A stretch of 64,000 nucleotides of DNA, taken from contig NZ_STGU01000007.1 of the NCBI RefSeq assembly GCF_004912135.1, forward strand, positions 219,766 through 283,765. The letters are read 5' to 3'. The stretch is from Rhizobium rosettiformans W3. Lineage in GTDB: Bacteria > Pseudomonadota > Alphaproteobacteria > Rhizobiales > Rhizobiaceae. The notes below the pieces were generated by a model. The model saw nothing but the letters and a program-made list of their open reading frames with translations, did not search any database and was not told the origin of the DNA. The position numbers were made by a program, and so were the translations under genes. Numbering within the stretch: position 1 is the first letter of the stretch; each line of letters starts with the position of its first letter. Shown here one piece after another: positions 44,570 to 53,422 of this stretch.

Positions 44570-45841
44570 TCAGGCAAACAGCCTGTCGCAGGCATAGATG
44601 ACGGCATAGGCGTGAATGGCGAGTGCCGCGTAATAGCCGAAGCCGGTCATCAGTCTCTCTGGGGCGTTCATCGGCACCAGGGCTTCGCGCGGCTTGATGG
44701 ATTTTGTCCGGATCATGCTGAGCAGGATGAAGATTGCGAGGCCGCCAATCAGCATGGGCGCGCCAAGGCCGATCCGCCATCCGGTCCAGAGGATGACGGC
44801 TGTGACGACGAAGCTTGTCACGGCAAGCGCCTTTTGCCCCTCGAACACCTGTCGCAAGACCTGGCCGCCGTCGAACCGGTAGGTCGGCAGCAGATTGAGC
44901 AGGTTGAAGGCGCCGAGAATGACGAGGAAGACCAGTGCCGGCCCATCCATGGCGACGGAGTGGGGAATCCCTTGCGCCGATTCATGCGCCGCGATCAGGA
45001 TCGGGACGAGAAGGGCGGAGAAGCCAGCGCCCATCAGGGCGCAAGTCGCCACCTCGAAATGGCTGTTATAGGGCCGCCCGCCAATCGCGATCCCGCCGAG
45101 CAGGGGCACGAAGATCATGCGCACGCTGGGATGACCGAAGGCGCGATAGGCGACCATGTGGCCGAGTTCATGCAGCAGGATGACCAGGGTCAGGAAGACC
45201 GACATCATCAGTCCGGTCGCGGTCAGGCTGAAGAATGGCCAGAGCAGGAGCGTCGACACGATCACCAGCGCCGTCTGCCAGAGCGGGTGCTCGAAATGCA
45301 GCAAGCCATGGCTGCGGCGCTGCTCGACGTGATCCTGCAGCGAAACCAGTTCGCGGGCGAGCGCCATGCGGCGGAAGAGATAGAAGGCAAGCCCGCGGTA
45401 ATTGTCGGTCTGCTCGAAGGTGACCCGGCTACCGAGCGGCGCGCGCTCCACCTTGCGGCTTTCCCGGTAGCCTTCCCAGAAGGTCTGGTCGAGTGTGCTG
45501 TCGCCGACAACGCGCAGATCGCACGAGAAACAGCCGGCGGCCGTTCTCGCTGTCCGGTCCACGATCATGGTGCGTCGGCTCGGGCGCCCGTGCCTGTCCG
45601 GATGTTTGTAGGCGAATTCGACGAGATCCGGCTTTCCCTGCACAGGCTCGACCGAGATCACATTCGGGTGCCAGGCTGTCTGGTTGCCGGCGGGCCGCGT
45701 GATATTCCAGAGCTCTTCGGGGCGCTCCCGGATGACGCGGCTGACACGGATTGTCCGGCGGCCCAGGGGCGCTGCCATCAGGAGCCATAGCAAGGCGAGA
45801 TTGAACGCGGCCAGAAAGACTGCGGCCTGATAAGTCGCCAA
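44570..45841 (-). CDS. M50 (site-2 protease-like) metallopeptidase with N-terminal SRPBCC domain
   Basis: 423 residues. After one N-terminal helix, residues ~30-150 look like an SRPBCC/START-type lipid-binding domain (IRVSRVIRERPEELWNITRP, then WHPNVISVEP). The C-terminal half is polytopic with the zinc motif H224-E225-L-G-H228 and LLPTYRFDGGQVL (D324), the S2P hallmark. It should cut transmembrane substrates or act as an intramembrane protease-like factor. The fusion is unusual. Its neighbours give no obvious substrate. Confidence 0.82.
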   Translation of the reverse strand: MATYQAAVFLAAFNLALLWLLMAAPLGRRTIRVSRVIRERPEELWNITRPAGNQTAWHPNVISVEPVQGKPDLVEFAYKHPDRHGRPSRRTMIVDRTARTAAGCFSCDLRVVGDSTLDQTFWEGYRESRKVERAPLGSRVTFEQTDNYRGLAFYLFRRMALARELVSLQDHVEQRRSHGLLHFEHPLWQTALVIVSTLLLWPFFSLTATGLMMSVFLTLVILLHELGHMVAYRAFGHPSVRMIFVPLLGGIAIGGRPYNSHFEVATCALMGAGFSALLVPILIAAHESAQGIPHSVAMDGPALVFLVILGAFNLLNLLPTYRFDGGQVLRQVFEGQKALAVTSFVVTAVILWTGWRIGLGAPMLIGGLAIFILLSMIRTKSIKPREALVPMNAPERLMTGFGYYAALAIHAYAVIYACDRLFA

Positions 45842-45944
45842 GAGGGCTCTCCCGATGGTGAGGATGATGAGCGCCAGACTAAACGACAGACCTTACGATC
45901 TGGTGGGCAGAATCGGTAAAATGCGACCGATTGCCTGATCTTGC

Positions 45945-46877
45945 TCAACCCGCCTCTGCCACCAGCGGTGCAGGGGAGGCCCGCTTCTGCTCGCGCCAGA
46001 GGATGAAAAGGCCAGAGCCGACGATGATCACGATGCCCAGCCATTTCGACGGGGTCGGAAAGTCATCGAATAGCAGATAGCCGAGGGCTACGGCGGCGAT
46101 GATCTCAAAATACTGAAACGGAGCCAGGACCGAGAGCGTCGCCATCCGGAAAGCGCGCACGACGAGCAGATGGATATAGCCGGAGATCGCGCCCAACAGG
46201 ATCAGAAGCCCGAGGCCCAGCGTCGAGTCGGGAAGCGAGAGTGCAAAGTCCGCGTCACCCGCAGCCGTCCCCGCCATCAAGGCGCCCGCCATGAACAGCG
46301 TCCCGCCGATGCCCGCCATGGTCTGCATCGTCATCGGCGAATCGGCTTCACCGATGGCGCGGTTCAGGAACATGTAGAGGGCATAGAGAAAGGCGCAGGC
46401 GACTGGGAGGAGGGCCGTCAGGCCGAAGACCTCGTAGCTCGGCTGGATGACGATCATCGCGCCGCCGAAGCCGACGGCAATTGCCAGCCAGCGCCGCCAG
46501 CCCACCTTCTCCTTCAGAAAGATCGCCGACATGGCCGTCAGAATGAAAGGCTCGACGAAATAGATCGCAAAAACGTCCGCCAGCGGCATGTATTTGACCG
46601 CCATAAAAAACATCAGGCTGGCGGCGCCGTGAATTGCACCGCGCAACAGATTGACCCAGGGACGCTTGGCGGAAAAGGCGCTGAGGCCATTGAGCGCTAG
46701 GAGCACCGGGAGCACGGAGGCCAGCTGGAAGAAGAAACGATAGAAGGTGATCTGCCCCGGCGACATGCCCTCCACATTCGCCATGTATTTGGCGATGGCA
46801 TCCATCACCGGAAGCACGAGCATGCATCCCGCCATCAAGACGATGCCGCGGAAAGGACTGGAAAGCGAAGCCTGCAT
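45945..46877 (-). CDS. EamA/DMT-family transporter
   Basis: 310 residues, ten predicted helices in two EamA repeats, from FRGIVLMAGCMLVLPVMDAI to WLGIVIIVGSGLFILW. The conserved FYRFFFQLASVLPVLLAL and YFVEPFILTAMSAIFLKEK are typical of the RhaT/EamA branch. The start at 46877 is chosen to give the usual N-terminus; a codon 63 bases upstream is also open. The substrate is unknown. Confidence 0.87.
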   Translation of the reverse strand: MQASLSSPFRGIVLMAGCMLVLPVMDAIAKYMANVEGMSPGQITFYRFFFQLASVLPVLLALNGLSAFSAKRPWVNLLRGAIHGAASLMFFMAVKYMPLADVFAIYFVEPFILTAMSAIFLKEKVGWRRWLAIAVGFGGAMIVIQPSYEVFGLTALLPVACAFLYALYMFLNRAIGEADSPMTMQTMAGIGGTLFMAGALMAGTAAGDADFALSLPDSTLGLGLLILLGAISGYIHLLVVRAFRMATLSVLAPFQYFEIIAAVALGYLLFDDFPTPSKWLGIVIIVGSGLFILWREQKRASPAPLVAEAG

Positions 46878-47158
46878 TGTGGCGACTCTGAAAAGGGAGA
46901 GTGTTTGTGGGTCGTGACCAAGCACGGCGCTGAAGCGCAATCAAGCAAAAGAAATTTGGAACAAAGGGTCGACTTCCGCGTTATCCGCATGTTTGTATGC
47001 TTCTTTCGGACAGCCCCACACGGCGGTTTTGTACAGGTTGGTGGCGTCCCGGGGCAGATGTGAGGTCTTCGTATCGGCTAATATAGCGATGTGAGATCGG
47101 AACTTTGTTGTCCGTCGACAGCTATGCGCGGCGGATCCCGAACGATCAGGAGGTCGCG

Positions 47159-47596
47159 ATGCCGGCACGCGAAAACTATCACCGAATGACGGATTCGAGC
47201 GATGACACGCTGGGCGGACGCCTGTCTGCGGCGCGCGATGCCTCGGGGCTGTCCCTTGCCGATGTCGCCAACCGGATCGGCGTGAAGCGCGAAAGCCTGC
47301 TCGCCTGGGAAGCCGATCGTGCCGAGCCGCGTCCCTCCAGCCTGATCGACCTTGCGGGTATTCTGGGTGTCTCTCCGATGTGGCTGATGACGGGTGTCGG
47401 CTCCGGCCCGATCCAGGAAAGCGGGGACCTGCCGCTCGAGGCGCTGAAGCTCGATCTGCAGCGCCTGACCGAGGCCCATCTCGAGACGGGCAGGCTGATC
47501 GAAAAGATCGCCCGTCAGATCGAATCCTATGAAGAGAAGGACGAGCGCCGCCGCAAGTCGGGCGATCTCGACGGCCCGGTGATGGGCCGCGCCTGA
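47159..47596 (+). CDS. XRE-family HTH regulator
   Basis: 145 residues. HTH_XRE at about 22-78: GGRLSAARDASGLSLADVAN, then RIGVKRESLLAWEADRAEPR. A leucine-rich helical C-terminus (LEALKLDLQRLTEAHLETGR) could form a dimer coil. A perfect AGGAGGT lies 6 bases before the ATG, ruling out the earlier open start. It converges with lipB; 4 bases separate the two stops. Its targets are not evident. Confidence 0.87.
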   Translation: MPARENYHRMTDSSDDTLGGRLSAARDASGLSLADVANRIGVKRESLLAWEADRAEPRPSSLIDLAGILGVSPMWLMTGVGSGPIQESGDLPLEALKLDLQRLTEAHLETGRLIEKIARQIESYEEKDERRRKSGDLDGPVMGRA

Positions 47597-47600
47597 GGCG

Positions 47601-48317
47601 TCAGGCCTCCATCACGGTCGGCCCGAAGACGTCTTCGAACGCTTCGCGCAGCCGCATGTCGACATCCGCCATCATGACCGGCAGACCGAGATCGACGAGG
47701 CTTGTCACGCCATAGGCTGAGATGCCGCATGGCACGATCCCGGTGAAATGGCTCAGGTCCGGGTCGACATTGATCGACAGTCCGTGAAAGCTCACCCAGC
47801 GACGCAGCCGGATGCCGAGGGCGGCGATCTTGTCCTCGGACATCGTGCCGTCGGGCAAAACAGGTTTCTCCGGCCGACGAACCCAGACGCCGACACGATC
47901 CTCGCGGCGCTCGCCCTTGACATTCATGCTGTCGAGGGTGCGGATCACCACCTCTTCGAGTGCTGCCACATAGGCGCGCACGTCCTGGCGGCGGCGCTTC
48001 AGGTCGAGCATGACATAGGCCACCCGCTGGCCGGGACCATGATAGGTGTATTCGCCGCCGCGTCCGGTGGCAAAAACCGGAAACCGATCCGGCTCGATCA
48101 AGTCCTTTGAATCGGCACTTGTACCCGCCGTATAGAGGGGAGGGTGCTCGACCAGCCAGACCAGTTCATCGGCCTTTCCGTCGGCAATCAGCGCCACCTG
48201 GCGCTCCATTTCGGCCACCGCGTCCTCGTAAGGGACAAGCCCGTCGGAGACTCGCCAGCGCACGGGTGCTGAGCCTTCGCGGGCATGCATGGCATGGTCG
48301 AGTTCGGTGCGGAGCAT
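47601..48317 (-). CDS. lipB: Octanoyl-[acyl-carrier-protein]:protein octanoyltransferase
   Basis: 238 residues. LipB motifs: [34 protein letters not shown], catalytic Cys in [17 protein letters not shown], and Lys in the [19 protein letters not shown] region. It moves octanoate from ACP to lipoyl domains of 2-oxoacid dehydrogenases. The ATG at 48317 is preferred; a start 57 bases upstream ([10 protein letters not shown]) is also open and would add 19 residues. Confidence 0.93.
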   Translation of the reverse strand: MLRTELDHAMHAREGSAPVRWRVSDGLVPYEDAVAEMERQVALIADGKADELVWLVEHPPLYTAGTSADSKDLIEPDRFPVFATGRGGEYTYHGPGQRVAYVMLDLKRRRQDVRAYVAALEEVVIRTLDSMNVKGERREDRVGVWVRRPEKPVLPDGTMSEDKIAALGIRLRRWVSFHGLSINVDPDLSHFTGIVPCGISAYGVTSLVDLGLPVMMADVDMRLREAFEDVFGPTVMEA

Positions 48318-48466
48318 GAAATCTGCCTTCGGCTGTGGATTGGCGAAAAGCCTTGTTTTCCCTGTATTTGGCAAGAAAAGCCCGGGAGTTCAAGGGCAGC
48401 GGCCACCCCCGTCCGGAGGGGTTTTCCACGGGTCGTGACGAATTTTCAAAAATCTGTCACGACGGG

Positions 48467-48495
48467 CTTGTGGACCCAGAATGCTTTTGCTACAT
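48467..48495 (+). promoter_or_regulatory. Likely promoter of tRNA-Leu
   Basis: CTTGTG, 17 bases, then CTACAT, close to the rhizobial housekeeping pattern CTTGAC-N17-CTATAT. The expected transcription start lies about 30 bases before the tRNA. Confidence 0.5.
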
Positions 48496-48531
48496 GCAGC
48501 CGCGCCGGAGCAATTCGGCGCCTACCACGAT

Positions 48532-48616
48532 GCGGTCGTGGCGGAATTGGTAGACGCGCAGCGTTGAGGTCGCTGTGGGGCAACCCGTGGAAGTTCGAGT
48601 CTTCTCGACCGCACCA
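48532..48616 (+). tRNA. tRNA-Leu(GAG)
   Basis: Acceptor stem GCGGTCG / CGACCGC closes perfectly, and ACCA follows in the DNA. D-arm TGGCGGAATTGGTAGACGCG, anticodon arm CAGCGTTGAGGTCGCTG with anticodon GAG, a long variable arm (TGGGGCAACCCGT), and T-arm TTCGAGT. A class II tRNA, 85 nt. A terminator follows. Confidence 0.96.
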
Positions 48617-48622
48617 AAAAAG

Positions 48623-48648
48623 AACCCGGCCTTTGTGCCGGGTTTTTT
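48623..48648 (+). terminator. Terminator of tRNA-Leu
   Basis: Stem AACCCGGC / GCCGGGTT, loop CTTTGT, then TTTT. It begins 6 bases after the tRNA CCA end. Confidence 0.88.
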
Positions 48649-48671
48649 GTTGCTGTGATTTCAATCCCTTG

Positions 48672-49172
48672 TCATTCGCCGTCGTCGGGAATGTGGCTGT
48701 CGACGCCGAGCGTGGTGATGAAGTTCTTGACTTCGCTGACACCGCGCACGCCCAGAACCTTCAGCTCGATCGCGCGGCGCTCTTCCGCCGTATCGACCGA
48801 GCCGCGCAGGGTCACGACATGGCCGTCGACATGGATGTCGAGACCGGTCAGCAGGCTGTCGTCAAAGGCCTCGAGTGCAACGGAAATGTCCGATTCGAGC
48901 TGGTCGTCATCTTCGCGACCGTCGGTGGTCGGCAGGACGGGTGTTGCCACGTCGGGTTCGAAGCCTTCACCATCCACGGCGTCGACACGAAAACCCTCAT
49001 TGCGGTCGCGGTCGAAATTCGCGCCCGTCTCGCCGTAACCGCGATTTTCCACCGGTGTCGCGGTGGCGCCAGGGCCATCCGCATAGGGCCAGCCGTCACC
49101 GATATTGCGCTGGTCATAGTCGCGGTAATCGTCTTCGCGGGAGAAATCGGTCTTGCGGTCGTCCTTGGCCAT
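48672..49172 (-). CDS. BON-domain protein
   Basis: 166 residues. The first ~85 are very hydrophilic and Asp/Arg/Asn-rich (DRKTDFSREDDYRDYDQRN). A BON domain lies at about 90-160 (ISVALEAFDDSLLTGLDIHV, HVVTLRGSVDTAEERRAIEL, GVSEVKNFI). There is no clear signal peptide. BON domains bind membranes or other proteins and are often induced by osmotic stress. AAGGAG precedes the ATG. Confidence 0.87.
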   Translation of the reverse strand: MAKDDRKTDFSREDDYRDYDQRNIGDGWPYADGPGATATPVENRGYGETGANFDRDRNEGFRVDAVDGEGFEPDVATPVLPTTDGREDDDQLESDISVALEAFDDSLLTGLDIHVDGHVVTLRGSVDTAEERRAIELKVLGVRGVSEVKNFITTLGVDSHIPDDGE

Positions 49173-49241
49173 GGGAGGGCTCCTTCGTCACATTGGTTGA
49201 CGAGATAACGCCGCGGCTTCGCCTTTGTTCGGCAGGTGCCG

Positions 49242-49736
49242 TCAGCGGGACGCCTTTTCCCATTTCTTAAGGAGCCGTTCGCGCTTCAGCCGCGAGAGTT
49301 TCTGGATCCAGAAGATCCCGTCCAGCTGGTCGATCTCGTGCTGCATGCAGATGGCGGGGAAGCCTTCGAGCATTTCCTCGACGATTGCGCCATCCAGCGT
49401 CTGGTACCGGACCCGGACCGCCCTGGGTCTTGTGACCTCCTCGGTCATCCCCGGCATCGAGACGCTGCCCTCGGTCTGCGTCATCTGGTCTGGCGAAGCC
49501 CAGAGGATCTCCGGGTTGGCGTAATCCTTGCGGCCGCCAAGCTCCGGCAGTTCGATCACCGTCAGGCGTAGTGAGATGCCGCAATGCGGCGCAGTGATGC
49601 CGACACCGGGAGCGGCCTTCATCGTCTCGTAGAGGTCGTCGGCCAGGGACTGGAGCGCTGGGCCGAAGTCGACGACCGGTGCGGCGACGGTCTTCAGCGC
49701 GGGATCGGGATAGCGGCGGATGGTCAGGCGGGTCAC
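49242..49736 (-). CDS. Peptide deformylase-like protein with degenerate metal site
   Basis: 164 residues of the PDF fold, but all three motifs are altered. Motif 1 reads GVGITAPHCGI (usual Gln is His51), motif 2 EGSVSMPG (usual metal Cys is S91), motif 3 MQHEIDQLDG (second metal His is Q137). H133 and E134 remain. It is therefore unlikely to be a normal N-formyl-methionine deformylase. The GTG at 49736 gives the usual PDF length and has GAGAGAAG nearby; an ATG at 49784 is an alternative. It is divergent from mgtE. Confidence 0.83.
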   Translation of the reverse strand: MTRLTIRRYPDPALKTVAAPVVDFGPALQSLADDLYETMKAAPGVGITAPHCGISLRLTVIELPELGGRKDYANPEILWASPDQMTQTEGSVSMPGMTEEVTRPRAVRVRYQTLDGAIVEEMLEGFPAICMQHEIDQLDGIFWIQKLSRLKRERLLKKWEKASR

Positions 49737-49918
49737 GATATCGTCACTTCTCTCGGGTGGTGCCGCAGCAATCGGCTGTGGCATGCGGGTCACGCTAGCA
49801 GGAAGCCGCCTGCTTTGCACAGCCACCGGCATTTTTCCGCTATCTGCTTGTTGACTTGAGGGTTTTTGCCGCCATTCTCCGGGGCGTCGAGACAGGTGCC
49901 GCAAAGCGTGAGGGTGGG

Positions 49919-51331
49919 ATGACAGAGAACGAAGACGACATTCTCGACCGCCCGGCGGCTGACGAGACGCATGACGATATCTATGACGAGGAAGGCTCGG
50001 TCCGACACGACTTCCTGACCATGGTCGGCGCGGCGATTGCCGACCGGGACGTCATCTTCCTGCGCCAGAACGTCGCCCGGCTGCACGAATCGGAACTGGG
50101 CGACCTGATCGAGGCGATCCAGCCCGATCAGCGTCTCGCGATGATCCGCCTGCTCGGCGACGACTTCGACATGACGGCGCTGACCGAGGTCGACGAAGCG
50201 ATCCGCATGCAGATCGTCGATCAGATGCCGAACGAGCAGATCGCGGCAGCGATCGGCGAACTTGATTCGGACGACGCCGTCTACATTCTCGAAGACCTTG
50301 ATGACGAGGACCGCGAGGAGATCCTCGCGCAGCTGCCGTTTACCGAGCGCGTGCGCCTGCGCCGGGCGCTGGATTATCCGGAAAGCTCGGCCGGTCGCCG
50401 TATGCAGACCGAATTCGTTGCCGTGCCGCCGTTCTGGACGGTCGGTCAGACGATCGACTACATGCGCGACGAGGAGGATCTGCCGGAGAGCTTCACCCAG
50501 ATCTTCGTCATCGATCCGACCTTCAAACTGCTCGGCGCCGTCAATCTCGACCGGATCCTGCGCACCAAGCGGCAGGTGAAGATCGAGACGATCATGCATG
50601 CGACGAACCACCCGATCCCCGCCGAGATGGACCAGGAAGAGGCGGCGCAGCTTTTCGAACAATACGACCTTCTCTCGGCCGCCGTCGTCGACGAGAACGA
50701 GCGCCTCGTCGGCGTTCTCACGATCGATGACGTCGTCGACGTCATCCAGGAAGAGGCCGAGGAAGACCTGCTGCGTCTCGGTGGTGTCGGTGACGAAGAA
50801 CTGTCCGACAGCGTCGCCGAAACCTCGCGCTCGCGCGTGCCGTGGCTTGCCGTCAATCTGGTCACCGCCTTCCTGGCCGCGTCCGTCATCTCGCTCTTCG
50901 AAGCCACCATCGAGCAGATCGTGGCGCTCGCCGTGCTGATGCCGATCGTTGCCGGCATGGGGGGCAATGCCGGCTCGCAGACGATGACGGTCACGGTCCG
51001 GGCGCTGGCGACGCGCAATCTCGACATCCACAACGCCTTTCGCGTCGTGCGCCGCGAAGCCGGCGTCGGTCTCCTGAACGGCGTGGTGTTCGGTATCCTG
51101 ATCGGCGCGATCGCCGGTTTCTGGTTCCAGGACGTCAATATTGGCGGCATCATCGCGGCTGCCATGCTGATCAACATGATGGCGGCTGCCATCGCCGGCA
51201 TTCTCATTCCGCTGGCGCTTGATCGATTCGGGGCAGACCCCGCGGTTGCTTCCGCCGTCTTCGTCACGACGGTCACGGATATCACCGGCTTCTTTGCCTT
51301 CCTCGGCCTTGCCACCTGGTGGTTTATGTGA
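49919..51331 (+). CDS. mgtE: Magnesium transporter MgtE
   Basis: 470 residues. Acidic N-terminal domain (about 30-155, IQPDQRLAMIRLLGDDF), paired CBS domains (about 160-285, ending RLVGVLTIDDVVDVIQEEA), and five C-terminal helices. These carry PIVAGMGGNAGSQTMTVTVR, the MgtE pore motif, and TTVTDITGFFAFLGL with the Mg-site Asp. A channel whose cytosolic part closes at high Mg. GAGGGTGGG lies before the ATG at 49919. Confidence 0.94.
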   Translation: MTENEDDILDRPAADETHDDIYDEEGSVRHDFLTMVGAAIADRDVIFLRQNVARLHESELGDLIEAIQPDQRLAMIRLLGDDFDMTALTEVDEAIRMQIVDQMPNEQIAAAIGELDSDDAVYILEDLDDEDREEILAQLPFTERVRLRRALDYPESSAGRRMQTEFVAVPPFWTVGQTIDYMRDEEDLPESFTQIFVIDPTFKLLGAVNLDRILRTKRQVKIETIMHATNHPIPAEMDQEEAAQLFEQYDLLSAAVVDENERLVGVLTIDDVVDVIQEEAEEDLLRLGGVGDEELSDSVAETSRSRVPWLAVNLVTAFLAASVISLFEATIEQIVALAVLMPIVAGMGGNAGSQTMTVTVRALATRNLDIHNAFRVVRREAGVGLLNGVVFGILIGAIAGFWFQDVNIGGIIAAAMLINMMAAAIAGILIPLALDRFGADPAVASAVFVTTVTDITGFFAFLGLATWWFM

Positions 51332-51391
51332 GGAATCGCACAATAAGAGCGCGCCCCGGGCACTCACCGGTGGGTGAGGGTAGGGCAAAAA

Positions 51392-51415
51392 ATTGACTTG
51401 TACGTAAAAGTCAAT
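51392..51415. promoter_or_regulatory. MerR-type operator overlapping the promoter of the MerR gene
   Basis: ATTGACTT and AAGTCAAT form an 8-bp inverted repeat around GTACGTAA, a layout typical of MerR-family sites. TTGACT within the left arm could be the -35 hexamer, with TATCAT 16 bases further. The gene starts 31 bases later. Confidence 0.6.
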
Positions 51416-51446
51416 ATCATGGTCTCCAGTACAGGATCGGACGACC

Positions 51447-51833
51447 GTGAAGAAATACTATAGCATAACAGAGCTCACGCGTGAATTCGGTGTTTCGACG
51501 CGCACCCTGCGGTTCTACGAGGACGAAGGCCTGCTGCATCCGGAACGTCGGGGCCGCACGCGCCTCTACCGCGCCGCCGACCGGCGTTTCCTCCAGGAAA
51601 TTCTGCGCGGCCGCCGCATCGGCTTCACGATCGCAGAAATCCGCGAGATCGTTCACGTCTACAAGGAGCCGCCGGGGGAAATCGGGCAGCTCAAGCTGAT
51701 GATGAAGAAGATCGACGAGAAGCGCGACGAGCTGCGCCAGAAGCGTCGCGACATCGACGAGACCCTGTCCGAACTCGATCAGGCCGAAGAAGCCTGTCTG
51801 ACCCGCCTGGTGGAGATCGGCGTCGGCACCTGA
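51447..51833 (+). CDS. MerR-family regulator
   Basis: 128 residues. N-terminal winged HTH (YSITELTREFGVSTRTLRFY, EDEGLLHPERRGRTRLY), then a helical dimer domain with ARGRR-like LRGRRIGFTIAEIREIV and a long coiled coil rich in Lys/Arg/Glu. One Cys near the C-terminus (EEACLTRLVE), so no metal-ligand pattern. Similarity is to LiuR-type regulators of branched-chain amino acid breakdown, not to metal sensors. It starts with GTG; a palindrome just upstream suggests autoregulation. Confidence 0.87.
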   Translation: MKKYYSITELTREFGVSTRTLRFYEDEGLLHPERRGRTRLYRAADRRFLQEILRGRRIGFTIAEIREIVHVYKEPPGEIGQLKLMMKKIDEKRDELRQKRRDIDETLSELDQAEEACLTRLVEIGVGT

Positions 51834-51857
51834 CGCCGCCCCGGGTCTATTCCCGAA

Positions 51858-52334
51858 TCAGATCCAGCGTCGTGTGCGCTTCCGGTAGGTCTCGTAGTCG
51901 AAGCCGAAACGGGCCTCGAGATGCCGCTCTTCGCTCGGGATGGCGATCACGCGTGTGGCTGTCACCGAAAGGATGGCAGCAATGAAAAACCAGCTGTTTC
52001 CGGAGATCAGCCCCAGCGCCATAGTGAACAGCGTATAGCCGAGATAGATCGGGTTGCGGCTGAAGCGGAAGGGACCGCAGGTGACGAGGTAGCGGGCGCA
52101 GCCGCTGTCGAGCACGGCCGTTTGCCGCTGCATCAGCGTTCGCACCGCCCAGATGTCGAGGGTCACCGCCAGCATGGCGATGGCGAAACCGAGGGATGGC
52201 AGGACGAACGGAAAAGGCGAGGGGATCGGCGGCAGTTGCGCGATCCGGCCGGCCAGCATGGCGGTCAGGATGCTCGTCAGATAGAGCATCGGTGGCCAGG
52301 GATATCTCAGTGGCTTCGCACGGTAGGCATTCAT
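51858..52334 (-). CDS. Isoprenylcysteine carboxyl methyltransferase-like membrane protein
   Basis: 158 residues with four helices. The C-terminal motif CGPFRFSRNPIYLGYTLF and PSEERHLEARFGFDYETYR are the PEMT/ICMT signature that binds SAM at the membrane. Bacterial members probably methylate lipids or small hydrophobic compounds; the substrate is unknown. GGAGG sits 10 bases before the ATG and overlaps the stop of the upstream DUF1624 gene, so the two are co-expressed. Confidence 0.85.
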   Translation of the reverse strand: MNAYRAKPLRYPWPPMLYLTSILTAMLAGRIAQLPPIPSPFPFVLPSLGFAIAMLAVTLDIWAVRTLMQRQTAVLDSGCARYLVTCGPFRFSRNPIYLGYTLFTMALGLISGNSWFFIAAILSVTATRVIAIPSEERHLEARFGFDYETYRKRTRRWI

Positions 52335-52348
52335 TGAAGAACTCCTCC

Positions 52349-53314
52349 CTACGGCGCTGATTGACTCCTGATGGTGCAGTCATCCGCCAGCGTCTGTATC
52401 CGCTGATCTTGATCGGGCAAGATTGCGCCAGACTGGAGCGGTTCGAACAGATTCTCCGCCTGCAGGCGTTCGAGCGTGCAGGCGCAGAAGCGCTGGCAGA
52501 GCCCCGCTTCATTACCCTGTTCCAGACAGCTTGCTTCACAGCTGCCGGTATATTGGGCGACAGGGTCGACGGCCGGCGGCGGCACGACGAAGTTTGCCAG
52601 ATAAAGCCCGGCGATCAGGATCGGCTGATGCAGCAGATAGACGGTCAGCGAATGGCGCCCGCCCCAGCGTAGCCAGCGGGGTCCGGCCGGCAGCCGATCG
52701 AGAACGTCGAGTTTTTGACGGTCCATCATGAGGCGCGCGACTGCAATGCCCGCCAGCAGGGCGCCGATCCAGGGAAGGAGCGGCACATAATCATTCGATC
52801 GTGGCAGGGTCTCGGAGAGGCCAAGGAACCAGAACCAGGGCGCGTCGAAGCTCGGCGAGCGCAACAGGGCCGGCAGCACAATGGCAATCGCGGCGACGCC
52901 AAGCGTCAGCAATGGCGGCAGCCTGACGAATGCGAGCCCAATCAGGCTCGACACCGCGATGGCATGGAGGATGCCGAAGAAGATCCAGCTGTCCGGGGTA
53001 AACCAGTAGGTGGCCACGGATATCACGGCGGCGGCCGCGACGATCACGCCAAGCCGGCGCAGGAAAGGCGCAAAACGGATCTTCGGATAATGCGCCAGCA
53101 CCAGGCTGAAACCTGCCAGAAACAGGAAGCTCGAAGCGATCAGGCGCGCATAGATCCGCAGGAAGCCTTGCGTCGAGGTGCCCGGGGCGAGATAGCCGAA
53201 GAACTCCAGATCCCAGCTGAAATGGTAGGTCGCCATGGCAATGAGAGCGAGCCCTCGCGCGGCGTCCAGGGAGAGCAGGCGCGGTCTCTGTGACCCGGAT
53301 CGGGGCTCAATCAT
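52349..53314 (-). CDS. DUF1624/heparan-alpha-glucosaminide N-acetyltransferase-type membrane protein
   Basis: 321 residues, about eight helices. The opening motif is LSLDAARGLALIAMATYHFS, with the catalytic-type His (YHFSWDLEF) near residue 33. The C-terminal ~60 residues are soluble and Cys-rich: GSCEASCLEQGNEAGLCQRF then CACTLERLQ, with one more Cys near the end. That tail is probably periplasmic and could be disulfide-bonded. The likely role is acyl transfer across the membrane; substrate unknown. Start uncertain: a GTG 24 bases upstream is also open. Confidence 0.82.
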   Translation of the reverse strand: MIEPRSGSQRPRLLSLDAARGLALIAMATYHFSWDLEFFGYLAPGTSTQGFLRIYARLIASSFLFLAGFSLVLAHYPKIRFAPFLRRLGVIVAAAAVISVATYWFTPDSWIFFGILHAIAVSSLIGLAFVRLPPLLTLGVAAIAIVLPALLRSPSFDAPWFWFLGLSETLPRSNDYVPLLPWIGALLAGIAVARLMMDRQKLDVLDRLPAGPRWLRWGGRHSLTVYLLHQPILIAGLYLANFVVPPPAVDPVAQYTGSCEASCLEQGNEAGLCQRFCACTLERLQAENLFEPLQSGAILPDQDQRIQTLADDCTIRSQSAP

Positions 53315-53422
53315 GTCTGCCACGCAGTCGTCCTTCACGTCTTAATCGGCAAGCTTTTCACTGAGAGCCCGGTCGGGTTCAAAGACGGCGAATTCATGGC
53401 TGTCGGACCCGCGCGCCGTCTT

